A DNA stretch of 38,885 nucleotides from contig JBHPHA010000009.1 in the NCBI GenBank assembly GCA_042569905.1, positions 1 to 38,885 of the forward strand, written 5' to 3'. Shown in pieces: positions 23,525 through 32,297 of the stretch. A model generated the notes under the pieces. That model saw nothing but the letters and a program-made list of their open reading frames with translations, searched no databases and was not told the DNA's origin. The position numbers and the translations under genes were made by a program. Each line of letters starts with the position of its first letter. The stretch's first letter is position 1. Source of the DNA: JBHPHA01 sp042569905 (GTDB taxonomy: Bacteria > Patescibacteriota > Minisyncoccia > Moranbacterales > UBA9337).

Positions 23525-24085
23525 GTGAAAAAAGAAAAATTAAAATCAATAATAGAGAGTGTATTATTTGTTGGAGGAGACCCAATGGAGATCTCTCAAA
23601 TTTCTAAAATTACAGGTGCTGATTTGAGTGAAGTAAGTGGTGTTGTGACGGAAATGAGTGAGGAATATAAGAAACATCAAAGAGGATTGGCTATTGTAAG
23701 TGAGTCAAATAAGGTACAGTTGGTGACTAGTCCTGAAAATTCAGAATATGTCGAGAGTCTTATTAAGGGTGAAACACAAAATAGTTTAAGCAAGACAGCA
23801 TTAGAAACTCTGTCAATAATATCTTATCGAGGACCGATTTCAAGGAGTGATATTGATGCTATTCGTGGGGTTAATTCTAGTTTTATTTTAAGAAATCTTT
23901 TGATTAGAGGCTTGATAGAGAAAAGTGGGAATCCTAAAAATAGTAGGGGATATGTGTACAAGCTGACTATTGATTTTATGAAAAAAATAGGAATTTCTAA
24001 GATGGAGCAATTGCCTGATTATGAAAAGCTTTCCAAGGATGAAAAAATTGAGTCTATTGTAAAAAATAATAAAGAGGAAAAATAA
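23525..24085 (+). CDS. scpB: Segregation and condensation protein B
   Basis: A 186-residue ScpB with two winged-helix domains: KLKSIIESVLFVGGDPMEI in the first and LSKTALETLSIISYRGPISR plus DAIRGVNSSFILRNLLIRGL in the second. I take GTG 23525 as start. A TTG at 23504 would add seven hydrophobic residues ahead of the usual KKEKLK N-terminus. It lies about 70 bp after scpA. The C-terminal tail is Lys/Glu rich. Confidence 0.93.
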   Translation: MKKEKLKSIIESVLFVGGDPMEISQISKITGADLSEVSGVVTEMSEEYKKHQRGLAIVSESNKVQLVTSPENSEYVESLIKGETQNSLSKTALETLSIISYRGPISRSDIDAIRGVNSSFILRNLLIRGLIEKSGNPKNSRGYVYKLTIDFMKKIGISKMEQLPDYEKLSKDEKIESIVKNNKEEK

Positions 24086-24092
24086 AATATAA

Positions 24093-25130
24093 ATGCAGAA
24101 TAAAAAAAATAAAATCCCCTTAATAATTTTAATTGGTTTAATTGTCGCTTCTTCAAGTTGGTATATTTTTCAGGGATCTAATGATGAAGGAAAAGAATTA
24201 GACAAATATGAATCAGAAGTTAAGGGTGCTCAAGATAAGAATTTTAAAAAAGATGATTTAGAGGATAGGAATACAGTTTTTAATAACTTTTTCCCTATAG
24301 TTGATTTTGAACCGATAAAAAAAGATGAAGCATTTGATTTAGTGGTTCCTACTGCACATGCTTCCTTAATACTTGATGTGGATTCAGGAGTGATTTTGCA
24401 TTATCAAGACGGTAAAGAGACTAGGCAAATTGCATCTCTTACAAAAATGATGACAGCTACTATGGTGGTTGAGAATATTGATGACCTGGATGAGTTGGTT
24501 ACGATAGATGAGGATTCTATGTATGTCGATGGTACCAAAGTTGGATGTCCTCGATCTGGATATTGTATAGGAACCAGATTGCAAAAGGGTGAGAAGATTA
24601 GCGTTCGCTCCCTGTTGAAGGCAATGTTGATGAATAGTGCTAATGATGCTGCAACAGCATTAGGAAAACATGTCGGTGGTAGCGTTGATGAATTCGTGAT
24701 AATGATGAATGCTAGAGCAAAAGAGCTCGGACTTGCGGATAGTCATTTTTGTACTCCATCAGGACTAGAGACGGATGGAAAAGAGGAGACATGTTATTCA
24801 ACAGCATATGATATTGCTAGAATCGCAGCTCACTCAATGAAATATGATATTGTTTGGAATATCATGCAGACATCGGAAACTATAGTCTATTCTGCGGATA
24901 AAAAATATTCACATAAGCTAGGAAACACTAATCAGTTGCTAGGACAAATGCCTAATTGTTTGGGAGGTAAAACCGGATTCACTCCGTTGGCTGGAAAATC
25001 ATTGCTAATGGGTGCAATTGACCCCACAAAAAAGCATAGAGTAATCGCAGTCGTCTTAGATGACCCATATAGATGGGAAGATGCAAGAAAAATGTTTCAG
25101 TGGGCATTTGAATCTTACGATTGGAAATAA
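24093..25130 (+). CDS. D-alanyl-D-alanine carboxypeptidase (peptidase S11)
   Basis: A 345-residue penicillin-binding protein of the DacA type, anchored by an N-terminal TM (about residues 8-26). The three active-site motifs are present: SLTK (S115, K118), SAN (S182, N184) and KTG (K293-G295). A linker of about 65 residues rich in Lys, Glu and Asp spans from the membrane to the catalytic domain. Unlike classical DacA, anchoring is N-terminal and the second C-terminal beta domain is missing. It trims the terminal D-Ala of peptidoglycan stems. It lies 7 bp after scpB and 22 bp before mraY. Confidence 0.94.
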   Translation: MQNKKNKIPLIILIGLIVASSSWYIFQGSNDEGKELDKYESEVKGAQDKNFKKDDLEDRNTVFNNFFPIVDFEPIKKDEAFDLVVPTAHASLILDVDSGVILHYQDGKETRQIASLTKMMTATMVVENIDDLDELVTIDEDSMYVDGTKVGCPRSGYCIGTRLQKGEKISVRSLLKAMLMNSANDAATALGKHVGGSVDEFVIMMNARAKELGLADSHFCTPSGLETDGKEETCYSTAYDIARIAAHSMKYDIVWNIMQTSETIVYSADKKYSHKLGNTNQLLGQMPNCLGGKTGFTPLAGKSLLMGAIDPTKKHRVIAVVLDDPYRWEDARKMFQWAFESYDWK

Positions 25131-25152
25131 ATATAAATAATAACAAAAAAAT

Positions 25153-26250
25153 ATGAATATTTCTCAAATTCAAACTATACCAGAAGTGATAAACGTGTTA
25201 AAAGTTCTCATAACAGGTGTGTTGGCTTTTTTGTTGGCTTTTTCAATTACTCCGCTATGGACTAAATTTTTGTATAAAAAGAAATTCGGGATAAAAATAA
25301 AAAAAACATCAGTTAGTGGCGAGAAGTTAACTTATGTTAGTAAACTACATGCTAGTAAGAGTGGAACACCTACAATGGGTGGTTTTATTGTTTGGATAAG
25401 TGTATTTATCCTTGTTATTATGTCTCATTACATTTTCCCACTGTTAGCTGATTTGTTTAATGTGGACTTTATTGCTAGGTTGGATTTCTTGAGTCGACCA
25501 CAGGTTTGGTTGCCGTTATTTGCATTAGTTGCAGCTGGGATACTAGGTCTTTTTGATGATGTGATGAGTATTCGTGGCTGGGGTTCAAATAAGGGTGGCG
25601 GAATGCGTTTCGCTATGAGATTTTGGTGGTTGTTTTTGATTGCATTTCTAGGTGCGTGGTGGTTCTATTATAAGTTAGGATGGGATCTTCTTCACATTCC
25701 AGCTGTGGGTGATTTTTCAATTGGGTTGTGGTACATTCCTTTATTTATTTTTGTGATTTTATTCACAGCAATCTCTTCAAATGAAACTGATGGATTAGAC
25801 GGTTTGAATGGTGGGATACTTTTCATGGCTTTCTCTTCATTTGCGGTGATTACTTTTTTGCAGAATAAAGTCGATTTGTCGGCCTTTTGCGCTGCAGTGT
25901 CAGGTGCGTTACTGGCGTTTCTTTGGTTTAATATTTACCCAGCTAGATTCTTTATGGGTGATACAGGCGCGGTTTCGCTGGGAACGACTCTGGGTGTGGT
26001 GGCCATGCTCAGTAATTCCGTTCTAGTTCTGTTTATTTTAGTTTTTGTTTATGTTTTAGAATCTGCAAGTGTCGCGATTCAATTAACAAGTAAGAAGTTT
26101 TTTGGTAAGAAAGTTTTCTTAGCAGCTCCGCTTCATCATCATTTTGAGGCACTGGGGTGGCCCGAACCGAAAGTAACAATGAGGGCATGGATTTTTACTA
26201 TCCTAATGTCGATTATCGGGGTGATAATTGGAATATTAGGGATGGACTAG
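25153..26250 (+). CDS. mraY: Phospho-MurNAc-pentapeptide transferase
   Basis: A 365-residue, ten-TM polyprenyl-phosphate transferase making lipid I. Hallmarks are KSGTPTMGG (cytosolic loop 1), LFDDVMSIR near residue 134, NETDGLDGLNGG near 211-222, MGDTGAVSLG and PLHHHFEALGWPEPKV, the His-rich loop that distinguishes MraY from WecA/TagO. Start ATAACAAAAAAATATG without SD. It shares the operon with dacA, pgk and eno. The second member of the superfamily in this window (34434-35471) is of the WecA type. Confidence 0.97.
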   Translation: MNISQIQTIPEVINVLKVLITGVLAFLLAFSITPLWTKFLYKKKFGIKIKKTSVSGEKLTYVSKLHASKSGTPTMGGFIVWISVFILVIMSHYIFPLLADLFNVDFIARLDFLSRPQVWLPLFALVAAGILGLFDDVMSIRGWGSNKGGGMRFAMRFWWLFLIAFLGAWWFYYKLGWDLLHIPAVGDFSIGLWYIPLFIFVILFTAISSNETDGLDGLNGGILFMAFSSFAVITFLQNKVDLSAFCAAVSGALLAFLWFNIYPARFFMGDTGAVSLGTTLGVVAMLSNSVLVLFILVFVYVLESASVAIQLTSKKFFGKKVFLAAPLHHHFEALGWPEPKVTMRAWIFTILMSIIGVIIGILGMD

Positions 26251-26292
26251 GCCTGTAAATTTAAAATTAGCAATTTAAAATTTAAATTCAAT

Positions 26293-26312
26293 TTTCAATT
26301 ATTAAATTGAAA
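26293..26312. other. AT-only palindrome between mraY and pgk
   Basis: TTTCAATT (26293-26300) and AATTGAAA (26305-26312) are inverted around ATTA in an almost GC-free 79-bp gap. Without G-C pairs it is unlikely to terminate; it may be an operator or chance. Confidence 0.3.
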
Positions 26313-26329
26313 GTATTTAAGAAAGAAAT

Positions 26330-27397
26330 ATGGAAATAAAAAGAATACAAGATGAGAACTTAGAAGGTAAAAGTATTATTATGCGGGTTGATTTTAATGT
26401 GAGTATTGAGGATGGAAAAGTTCAAGATAGGTATAAGATAGAGTCTTGTGCGGAAACTGTGAAATATATCCTGTCTCAGAAAAACACTAAGCTAGCATTG
26501 ATTTCTCACCTAGGTAGGCCTCAGGATTCGAAAATGGATATGGATGATGGATTTTTGAAGAAGTTTTCATTTCGTCAGATAGTTTCTGAGATAGAGGAAA
26601 TTATTGGAGTAAAGGTGGTATTTATTCCTGGATATGGGAAGGATTTGATTAAAAAGGAATTAGGAGAGGTGGGGGAGAATGGTGGGGTGCTGTTGCTGGA
26701 AAATGTGAGATTTTTTTCTGAGGAGGAGGAAAATGACGAAAGCTTTAGTCGTGAGTTGGCAAGTAATTTTGATATTTATGTTAACGAGGCATTTAGTAAT
26801 TCTCACAGAGCGCATTCTTCCATGGTTGGATTGCCAGAGGTGCTACCGGGATACGCTGGTTTTCAATTTCAAAAAGAACTCAATAATTTAGATAAGATAA
26901 AATTTCATCCAGAGCATCCCGCTGTTGCTATTATCGGGGGAGCTAAGATTAAGACAAAATTACCACTCATAGAAAGTTTTTCTAATAATTACGAATACGT
27001 TTTAGTAGGAGGAATGGTCGCTAATGAAGCAATTGATACAATGATTGATTTTAGTGATCGTGTTGTTTTGCCATTTGATTTTGCTAAAAATAGGTTAGAT
27101 ATCGGACCTCAAACAATTAGTAGATTTAAGGATATAATTAATCAAGCTGAAACAATTGTTTGGAATGGCCCACTTGGTAAATTTGAAGAATCTCCATATG
27201 ATGTAGGAACTCGAGAGATTGTAGATGCTATAATGTCTAGTGAAGCATTTACTGTTGCTGGAGGTGGAGAGTCAATTCAAGTTTTGGAGAGATTGGGCGT
27301 TATGGATAAGTTCTCATTTATTTCAACTGGAGGTGGAGCAATGTTAAAATATTTAAGTGGAGAGGATATGCCTGGGTTGAATAAGCTTTTAAAATAA
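26330..27397 (+). CDS. pgk: Phosphoglycerate kinase
   Basis: A 355-residue PGK, about 35-40 residues shorter than the usual 390-395, mainly in loops. Substrate-binding residues are seen in MRVDFNV, SHLGRP, LLENVRFF and NSHRAHSSMVG. The nucleotide-binding half has IIGGAKIKTKLPLI (normally GGAKVSDK), VWNGPLGKFE (normally GPMGVFE), GGGESIQVLE and STGGGAMLKYLSGEDMPGL. These are conservative changes at the hinge and nucleotide sites. ATP-yielding step of lower glycolysis, next to eno. Confidence 0.95.
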   Translation: MEIKRIQDENLEGKSIIMRVDFNVSIEDGKVQDRYKIESCAETVKYILSQKNTKLALISHLGRPQDSKMDMDDGFLKKFSFRQIVSEIEEIIGVKVVFIPGYGKDLIKKELGEVGENGGVLLLENVRFFSEEEENDESFSRELASNFDIYVNEAFSNSHRAHSSMVGLPEVLPGYAGFQFQKELNNLDKIKFHPEHPAVAIIGGAKIKTKLPLIESFSNNYEYVLVGGMVANEAIDTMIDFSDRVVLPFDFAKNRLDIGPQTISRFKDIINQAETIVWNGPLGKFEESPYDVGTREIVDAIMSSEAFTVAGGGESIQVLERLGVMDKFSFISTGGGAMLKYLSGEDMPGLNKLLK

Positions 27398-27421
27398 GTA
27401 ATAGGTTTAAAAAATAAAAAA

Positions 27422-28666
27422 ATGTTTGAAATTAAAGATGTAAGAGCGAGAGAAATTTTGGATTCAAGAGGCAATCCAACTGTCGAGGTGGAGGTGACAC
27501 TGAAGGGTGGCGCAATTGGAATTGCCGCTGTTCCATCAGGTGCTTCAACAGGAGCTTCTGAGGCATTGGAGCTTCGTGATGGTGACTTGGCAAGGTTTAG
27601 TGGAAAAGGCGTGCTAAAGGCCGTAAATAACGCAAATACTGCTCTTAAGGATGCGGTGATTGGAATGGATGCTAGTCAGCAAGAGGATGTGGACAGGAAA
27701 ATGAATGAAGTGGATGGAACTGAAAACAAGTCCAATATGGGTGCTAATGCAATTCTTGGTATTTCATTGGCAGTTTGCAGGGCAGCGGCTAATCAAAAAA
27801 ATGTTCCATTATACCAACATATTGCGGAAGTTTTTGGTTTTAGTGATTTGAAATTTTCAACAATCCCAATGTTTAATATTTTAAATGGTGGTAAACATAG
27901 TGATTCAGGTTTGTCTCTGCAGGAGTTCAAAGTTGTGCCTATGGGAGTTGAAAGTTTTAAAGAACAGCTGAGAGCTGGAAGTGAAATATTCCATGCATTG
28001 AAAAGGTTGTTGGAAAAAGAAGGGCATAGTGTGTCAATTGGTGATGAGGGTGGCTTTGCTCCAAAATTAAGTAGTCATAAACAAGCCTTGGAATTTATTG
28101 GGCAAGCGATTGCTGATGCGGGATATGAATTTGGTAAAGATGTGTTTGTTAGTATCGATGCCGCAGCAGATTCTTTTTATGATGCTGATAGTGATCAATA
28201 TAAGTTAGAACCAGAAGGAGCGATTTTGAGTAGAAGTGATTTGATAGATTTATATAGAGAGTGGATCAGTGAATATCATATATTGTCTATTGAGGATGGT
28301 TTGTACGAAGAAGATTGGGCGGGTTGGTCTGAGATGCACGAAAAACTAGATGACATCATGCTGATTGGTGATGATTTGTTAGTTACTAATGTAAATCGGT
28401 TGCAAAAAGCTATAGAGAACAATTCTTGTAATAGTGTTTTGATCAAGGTTAATCAGATTGGAAGTCTGAGTGAGACAATCGATTGTATCAATCTTGCAAA
28501 AGAGCATGATATGAAGATTATTATTTCACATAGATCAGGTGAGACTACAGATGATTTCATTGCTGACTTAGCTGTTGGTGTTAATGCGGAATTCATTAAA
28601 ACTGGTTCTGTGACAAGAGGGGAGAGAGTTTGTAAGTATAACCGACTTCTGAAGCTTCAAAAATAA
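27422..28666 (+). CDS. eno: Enolase
   Basis: A 414-residue enolase. Signature residues: AREILDSRGNPTVEVEV, PSGASTGASEALELRD (mobile loop), NGGKHSDSGLSLQEF, GDEGGFAPKL, SIEDGLYEEDW and GDDLLVTN for metal ligands, LIKVNQIGS for the catalytic Lys, and SHRSGET plus KTGSVTRGERVCKYNRLL. Compared with most enolases the IKTG segment reads SVTRGER rather than SLSRSER, otherwise standard. It is the last gene of the scpA-eno run and is followed by a terminator. Confidence 0.98.
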   Translation: MFEIKDVRAREILDSRGNPTVEVEVTLKGGAIGIAAVPSGASTGASEALELRDGDLARFSGKGVLKAVNNANTALKDAVIGMDASQQEDVDRKMNEVDGTENKSNMGANAILGISLAVCRAAANQKNVPLYQHIAEVFGFSDLKFSTIPMFNILNGGKHSDSGLSLQEFKVVPMGVESFKEQLRAGSEIFHALKRLLEKEGHSVSIGDEGGFAPKLSSHKQALEFIGQAIADAGYEFGKDVFVSIDAAADSFYDADSDQYKLEPEGAILSRSDLIDLYREWISEYHILSIEDGLYEEDWAGWSEMHEKLDDIMLIGDDLLVTNVNRLQKAIENNSCNSVLIKVNQIGSLSETIDCINLAKEHDMKIIISHRSGETTDDFIADLAVGVNAEFIKTGSVTRGERVCKYNRLLKLQK

Positions 28667-28684
28667 AAGAAAATTCAGAGTAAT

Positions 28685-28714
28685 AAAAAACCACCTACTA
28701 TTGGTGGTTTTTTT
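28685..28714 (+). terminator. Terminator after eno
   Basis: AAAAAACCACC (28685-28695) pairs with GGTGGTTTTTT (28703-28713), followed by a longer T-run. Confidence 0.9.
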
Positions 28715-28798
28715 ATTTTGCTGTGATATTTGGATGAGATTTTTTTATACTTTAATAAAAAGAGTGATATCAATTTGACTCGCACAACTGTTTTTAGG

Positions 28799-28827
28799 TT
28801 GACAAATGCTTATTTGCATGATTGTAT
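28799..28827 (+). promoter_or_regulatory. Promoter for the 28884 gene
   Basis: TTGACA at 28799-28804, 17-nt spacer, TTGTAT at 28822-28827. The -10 is weak but the -35 and spacing are consensus. Confidence 0.55.
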
Positions 28828-28883
28828 TGTTGTATGAGGATATCTAATTTTTTTTTAAAGTAATTATTAGTGGAGGATTTAAG

Positions 28884-29306
28884 ATGGTATTCTATTGGAT
28901 AAGTGTTTATTTGAGTGATGTTGGTAAAAAGATAAACATTGCAATCTCAGAGGATCCTATTGATTTTGAAATTGCTAATAGAAAGATGGACACCCCAGCT
29001 TCGCTTGTGGGTATTCTAAAGGAATTGACTCTAGAAGAATATTTAAAGCTTCTTGTGTATAACCCCTCTGCTCCTAGGACTAGCATTTGCTTGAAAAACC
29101 CAGATTGTTATGGTGGGTATTGCTATAATGTAACAGGGGTATATAAAACTTATCCCTATAATAGGCATGTGGTAGAGGTTGGATTTATTAATGATGAATA
29201 TTTGGAGTATTTATTTGAAGCTGAACTGGAACGTAATCCTGACTTGAAAACAATGAATGTTTTTAGTGGGGATAAGGGTAGAACAATGGAATTTTCTAGA
29301 TTTTGA
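28884..29306 (+). CDS. Orphan protein of unknown function
   Basis: A 140-residue soluble protein that I do not recognise. It starts with a hydrophobic beta strand (MVFYWISVYLSD), has an acidic helical part, then a cysteine cluster ICLKNPDCYGGYCYNVTG (three Cys spaced 5 and 3), then a strand RHVVEVGFIN and a Glu-rich helix. No signal peptide is seen. The start is supported by GGAGGA at 28872-28877. It has its own TTGACA promoter and ends at a bidirectional terminator. The start type groups it with the other SD genes, suggesting an accessory origin. Confidence 0.75.
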   Translation: MVFYWISVYLSDVGKKINIAISEDPIDFEIANRKMDTPASLVGILKELTLEEYLKLLVYNPSAPRTSICLKNPDCYGGYCYNVTGVYKTYPYNRHVVEVGFINDEYLEYLFEAELERNPDLKTMNVFSGDKGRTMEFSRF

Positions 29307-29316
29307 AGTTTTTGGT

Positions 29317-29348
29317 AAAGAGTAATACTGAATGGTGTTACTCTTTTT
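29317..29348. terminator. Bidirectional terminator between convergent genes
   Basis: AAAGAGTAA (29317-29325) pairs with TTACTCTTT (29338-29346), with A- and T-tracts for both directions. Confidence 0.8.
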
Positions 29349-29354
29349 TAGTAC

Positions 29355-31574
29355 CTAGTTTTTTAATTGAATCTTGTGAATTCCGTCTAATGTGTTTAGA
29401 TAAATAATTTCATCTGAAGTGAGTGTGAAGTCAAAGGCATCCTTAATTTTTTCATTGTAGTATTGCCCTAGTAAACCTCCTTCTTCACTAAACTTTATGA
29501 TCCTGGAATTTTTTCTGTCTAATACGAAAATATTCTCCATTCCATCTGTTGATCTCATTAGGTCATAAGAGATAGGCGTTTTCGAATTCTCAAATATTAA
29601 TGGATCTTTCTTGCCTTTAAAAAAGCTTAAAGGAGGATTTTCTTCCTTAGTTAAAAGTATCTTTGCATTCACCTCGATATCTTTTAGGTTACTGAAGCTG
29701 ATTTTTTCAGTAAGCCAGTCGGTTTTTTCCTCAAATCTTCCTGTTCCCTTGGGATATCGATAGATTTGACCCGAGTTGGTATCTGCAAGGTAGATGTAGT
29801 ATAGGAATGATCCCATATCTTGAATATTGGAATTTTCTGGAAGTTCAATTGAATAGTGCTGAAAGCTTTTAGAAACAGCATTAAAGCCTAGTACTTGATT
29901 TGTTTCAGTTAGGATGAAGAATAGATTTAATTTATCCATGAAGGTAAATAGTCTTGATTTGGAAAACTCTGCAGGAAAATCAAATTCATTTGTCAACTTA
30001 TCATTAGTGAATACTAAGATTGAACTGTCTTTTATTGCGAATAAATTTTTATCGATATTTTTTACTCCTAAAATATTTTTGTCAGAGTATATTTTTTCAG
30101 ATCCTTGTGTGAAGATGATATTTTTCTCTCCTGATAAAATTTCTTCAGGGTTTTTTTCGGGGATAATAGTTTCGCTTAGCGAGGCATCTTTTTGGGCTTC
30201 CTTTTGGCTACTTGTTATTTTTCCAATGATAATCGGAACGAAGATTATTGCAATTATCAAAATGATCGCAGATAGTTTTTGCTGTTGGGTCAGATTTGAG
30301 AAAATATCCTTAATTCTACTAAAGCTAGGTAAGAAATTGGTTAATTTTTCGATAGTCGGCAATTCCTTGATGGAAGCAGAGGGAGTCTCTTTAGGTGAAG
30401 GAATTTTGTGTTTTACTTTTAAATCCTTCTTGATTGGAGTTGGCGTTTCGTGATCTGGTTGAATCTGATTCTGTATAGCAGCGGTTATTTTTAACCCTAA
30501 AGCCTTAATTTTTTTGGAATCAACCATCTTTTTCAAGTGAATATACCATTTTCCCTTGATATTGTTTTTGTACCAATATTGTAAGTCAAGAAGTTTTTCC
30601 TTAGTGATTACTAGAAGCGTCTCAATGAAATCGCTCTGGTTATGTGCTATTCGGGTATCATCTTTGAGATAGATATGTCCTGTTTTTTTATCTGTGTAAT
30701 CTTTAGGTGGTTCCGCGATAGGTTTTTCCTTAAGAACTTTTTTGGGTAGAGTTATTGTTTTTTTCTGACTAGATTTCTCTTCAAATATTTTTCCAGAGAA
30801 GGCATTTTCAATTATTTGCGGTGTCTCTACTTGCGTAGATGGCTTTAGTCTAGTGATAGGCCTTGTTAGTGCCTCCTCCTTAACATCAATGACAATAGTT
30901 CCAGCAATGGAAAGCTCATTGACTAGGGCAGTGTTTAGAAATCTAACAAATTTTTCATTAGAGAATTTCGAAGAGGTTCTTTTTATTTCATCAAAAGACA
31001 ATACGTGAAAAATATCCTCGCTGGTTATTATGATTTTGTCGTTATCTTTTAGTTTTCCACTTGAGATGTCGGTAAATGTTTTGATTGGATTTGCAGCTCC
31101 TTCATCAGACGCAAGTCCTTCACTTATTTCTAGTATCTCTCCATCCCTGATTAGTAATATTTTGGCAGCTCCAGTGACGCTAAAATGAATACTATATTTT
31201 TCAATCACGCATAAAGCAGCATCGATTTTTCCAATCCATGAGATATTGTTGTGATTAGCGATTTCTGATAATGCTAAATTTACTTTATGTAGAGCAGATT
31301 CAAAACTTTTTGACGCTGGTCTCTTCGGGTTTAAAAAATATTCTTTTTTCGCAACAGAAGAGAGGAAATTTACAATGTATGCAGAATCATCACTGTCATC
31401 TTTAATTTCAAAACAACCTAGTAGAGTCCCAAGTGATTTCTGGGTTATATTCTCCGGTGAAAAATTTAAAATCTCTATATATGGAGATAAATCCTTGTCG
31501 TTTACTACCAGTATTTCTGAAATAATTTTATTTAATTCTTTTGTGTTTCGTTCTATTTTTTTTCGTGGTCTCAT
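29355..31574 (-). CDS. Large TM protein: PP2C-like cytoplasmic domain, outer propeller-like domain
   Basis: A 739-residue protein. Residues 1-240 resemble a PPM/PP2C phosphatase fold (VTGAAKILLIRDGEILEI and LKDNDKIIITSEDIF match the core strands), but the canonical DGxGG metal-binding motif is not seen, so activity is doubtful. Residues about 250-430 are a charged, low-complexity linker. One TM lies near 436-456 (LSAIILIIAIIFVPIIIG), and residues 460-739 are beta-rich with repeating strand patterns (YLADTNSGQIYRYPK, IFVLDRKNSRIIKF, IIYLNTLDGIHKIQL) suggesting a beta-propeller outside. On the minus strand TATAAT lies at 31586-31581, only 6 nt before the ATG, so the message would be nearly leaderless. 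Conserved architecture, function unknown. Confidence 0.75.
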   Translation of the reverse strand: MRPRKKIERNTKELNKIISEILVVNDKDLSPYIEILNFSPENITQKSLGTLLGCFEIKDDSDDSAYIVNFLSSVAKKEYFLNPKRPASKSFESALHKVNLALSEIANHNNISWIGKIDAALCVIEKYSIHFSVTGAAKILLIRDGEILEISEGLASDEGAANPIKTFTDISSGKLKDNDKIIITSEDIFHVLSFDEIKRTSSKFSNEKFVRFLNTALVNELSIAGTIVIDVKEEALTRPITRLKPSTQVETPQIIENAFSGKIFEEKSSQKKTITLPKKVLKEKPIAEPPKDYTDKKTGHIYLKDDTRIAHNQSDFIETLLVITKEKLLDLQYWYKNNIKGKWYIHLKKMVDSKKIKALGLKITAAIQNQIQPDHETPTPIKKDLKVKHKIPSPKETPSASIKELPTIEKLTNFLPSFSRIKDIFSNLTQQQKLSAIILIIAIIFVPIIIGKITSSQKEAQKDASLSETIIPEKNPEEILSGEKNIIFTQGSEKIYSDKNILGVKNIDKNLFAIKDSSILVFTNDKLTNEFDFPAEFSKSRLFTFMDKLNLFFILTETNQVLGFNAVSKSFQHYSIELPENSNIQDMGSFLYYIYLADTNSGQIYRYPKGTGRFEEKTDWLTEKISFSNLKDIEVNAKILLTKEENPPLSFFKGKKDPLIFENSKTPISYDLMRSTDGMENIFVLDRKNSRIIKFSEEGGLLGQYYNEKIKDAFDFTLTSDEIIYLNTLDGIHKIQLKN

Positions 31575-31580
31575 AAGAAT

Positions 31581-31586
31581 ATTATA
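31581..31586 (-). promoter_or_regulatory. -10 element next to the start codon
   Basis: Minus-strand TATAAT is separated from the ATG at 31574 by 6 nt, so transcription would start at or within a base or two of the start codon. No good -35 is seen. Confidence 0.5.
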
Positions 31587-31612
31587 ACAGAATTCTGAAA
31601 TAAATAGAAGTG

Positions 31613-31641
31613 TTTACTTTTTGTTTTTTTCAAATTATACT
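31613..31641 (+). promoter_or_regulatory. Promoter for the envelope operon
   Basis: TTTACT at 31613-31618, 17-nt spacer rich in T, TATACT at 31636-31641, 50 bp before the HTH gene. Confidence 0.5.
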
Positions 31642-31691
31642 GAGTAGTAGGACACTCTCAGAATTAATTTTTTTTAAATAAGGAAAAAAGT

Positions 31692-32291
31692 ATGCTTGAT
31701 ATTTTAGAAGGTTTGTTTGGCTCAAAGACTAAGGTTAGAATGATGAGATTTTTTTTGCTTAATTCTAATAAGGAATTCAGTGCGGCAGACATTGTGGAAA
31801 GAAATAAGTTAAACAAAAATGAAGTTAGAAAAGAGCTAGGTCTTTTTGAAAAAATTAAATTAATAACCTCATCTACAAAAAAAAGAAAAAAACACTATAA
31901 AATTAATAAAGAGTTTGTTTTTTACACAGAATTAGAGAAACTAATCTCAATGTCGAGTGTGTCACCTCAATGCAGTAGTCTGAAGAAGGTGGAGGGAATA
32001 GGTAGCGTTAAGCTAGCTTTGGTTAGTGGTATTTTTATGAACTATTCTAAGAGTAGATTAGATTTATTGCTAGTAGCTGATAATATTAGCAGGATAAAGT
32101 TGAAAAAATTAATAGAGAATCTGGAGGCAGAAGTTGGAAAAGAAATTAGATATATGGTTTTAAATAGTGAGGAATTGAGTTATAGATTGGATATGCTTGA
32201 TAGATTTTTGATAGAATTTTTCAAAAGTCCGCATAGTGTGGTCATTAATAAGATCCCTAGGTTTAAAAACATCGTTTCTGGTGTTAAATAG
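31692..32291 (+). CDS. Winged-helix protein with nucleotidyltransferase-like C-terminal domain
   Basis: A 199-residue protein. Residues 1-80 read as a winged helix (ILEGLFGSKTKVRMMRFFL, then FSAADIVERNKLNKNEVRKEL as recognition region). Residues 100-190 resemble a minimal nucleotidyltransferase (MNT-type) domain: VKLALVSGIF...SRLDLLLVAD and the downstream RYMVLNSEEL and DRFLIEFF. The GS and DxD catalytic signature is degraded (SGIF, SRLD), so it is probably a sensor or binding domain. It heads the operon and is 6 bp from the next gene, so it may regulate it. Confidence 0.75.
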   Translation: MLDILEGLFGSKTKVRMMRFFLLNSNKEFSAADIVERNKLNKNEVRKELGLFEKIKLITSSTKKRKKHYKINKEFVFYTELEKLISMSSVSPQCSSLKKVEGIGSVKLALVSGIFMNYSKSRLDLLLVADNISRIKLKKLIENLEAEVGKEIRYMVLNSEELSYRLDMLDRFLIEFFKSPHSVVINKIPRFKNIVSGVK

Positions 32292-32297
32292 AAATAG

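Noticed and set aside
29914..30453. 179-residue plus-strand reading frame inside the large minus-strand gene
   Set aside because: It is antisense to the linker and TM part of the 739-residue protein. Its hydrophobic Phe/Ser/Leu-rich translation is typical of an antisense shadow, with no ribosome site.
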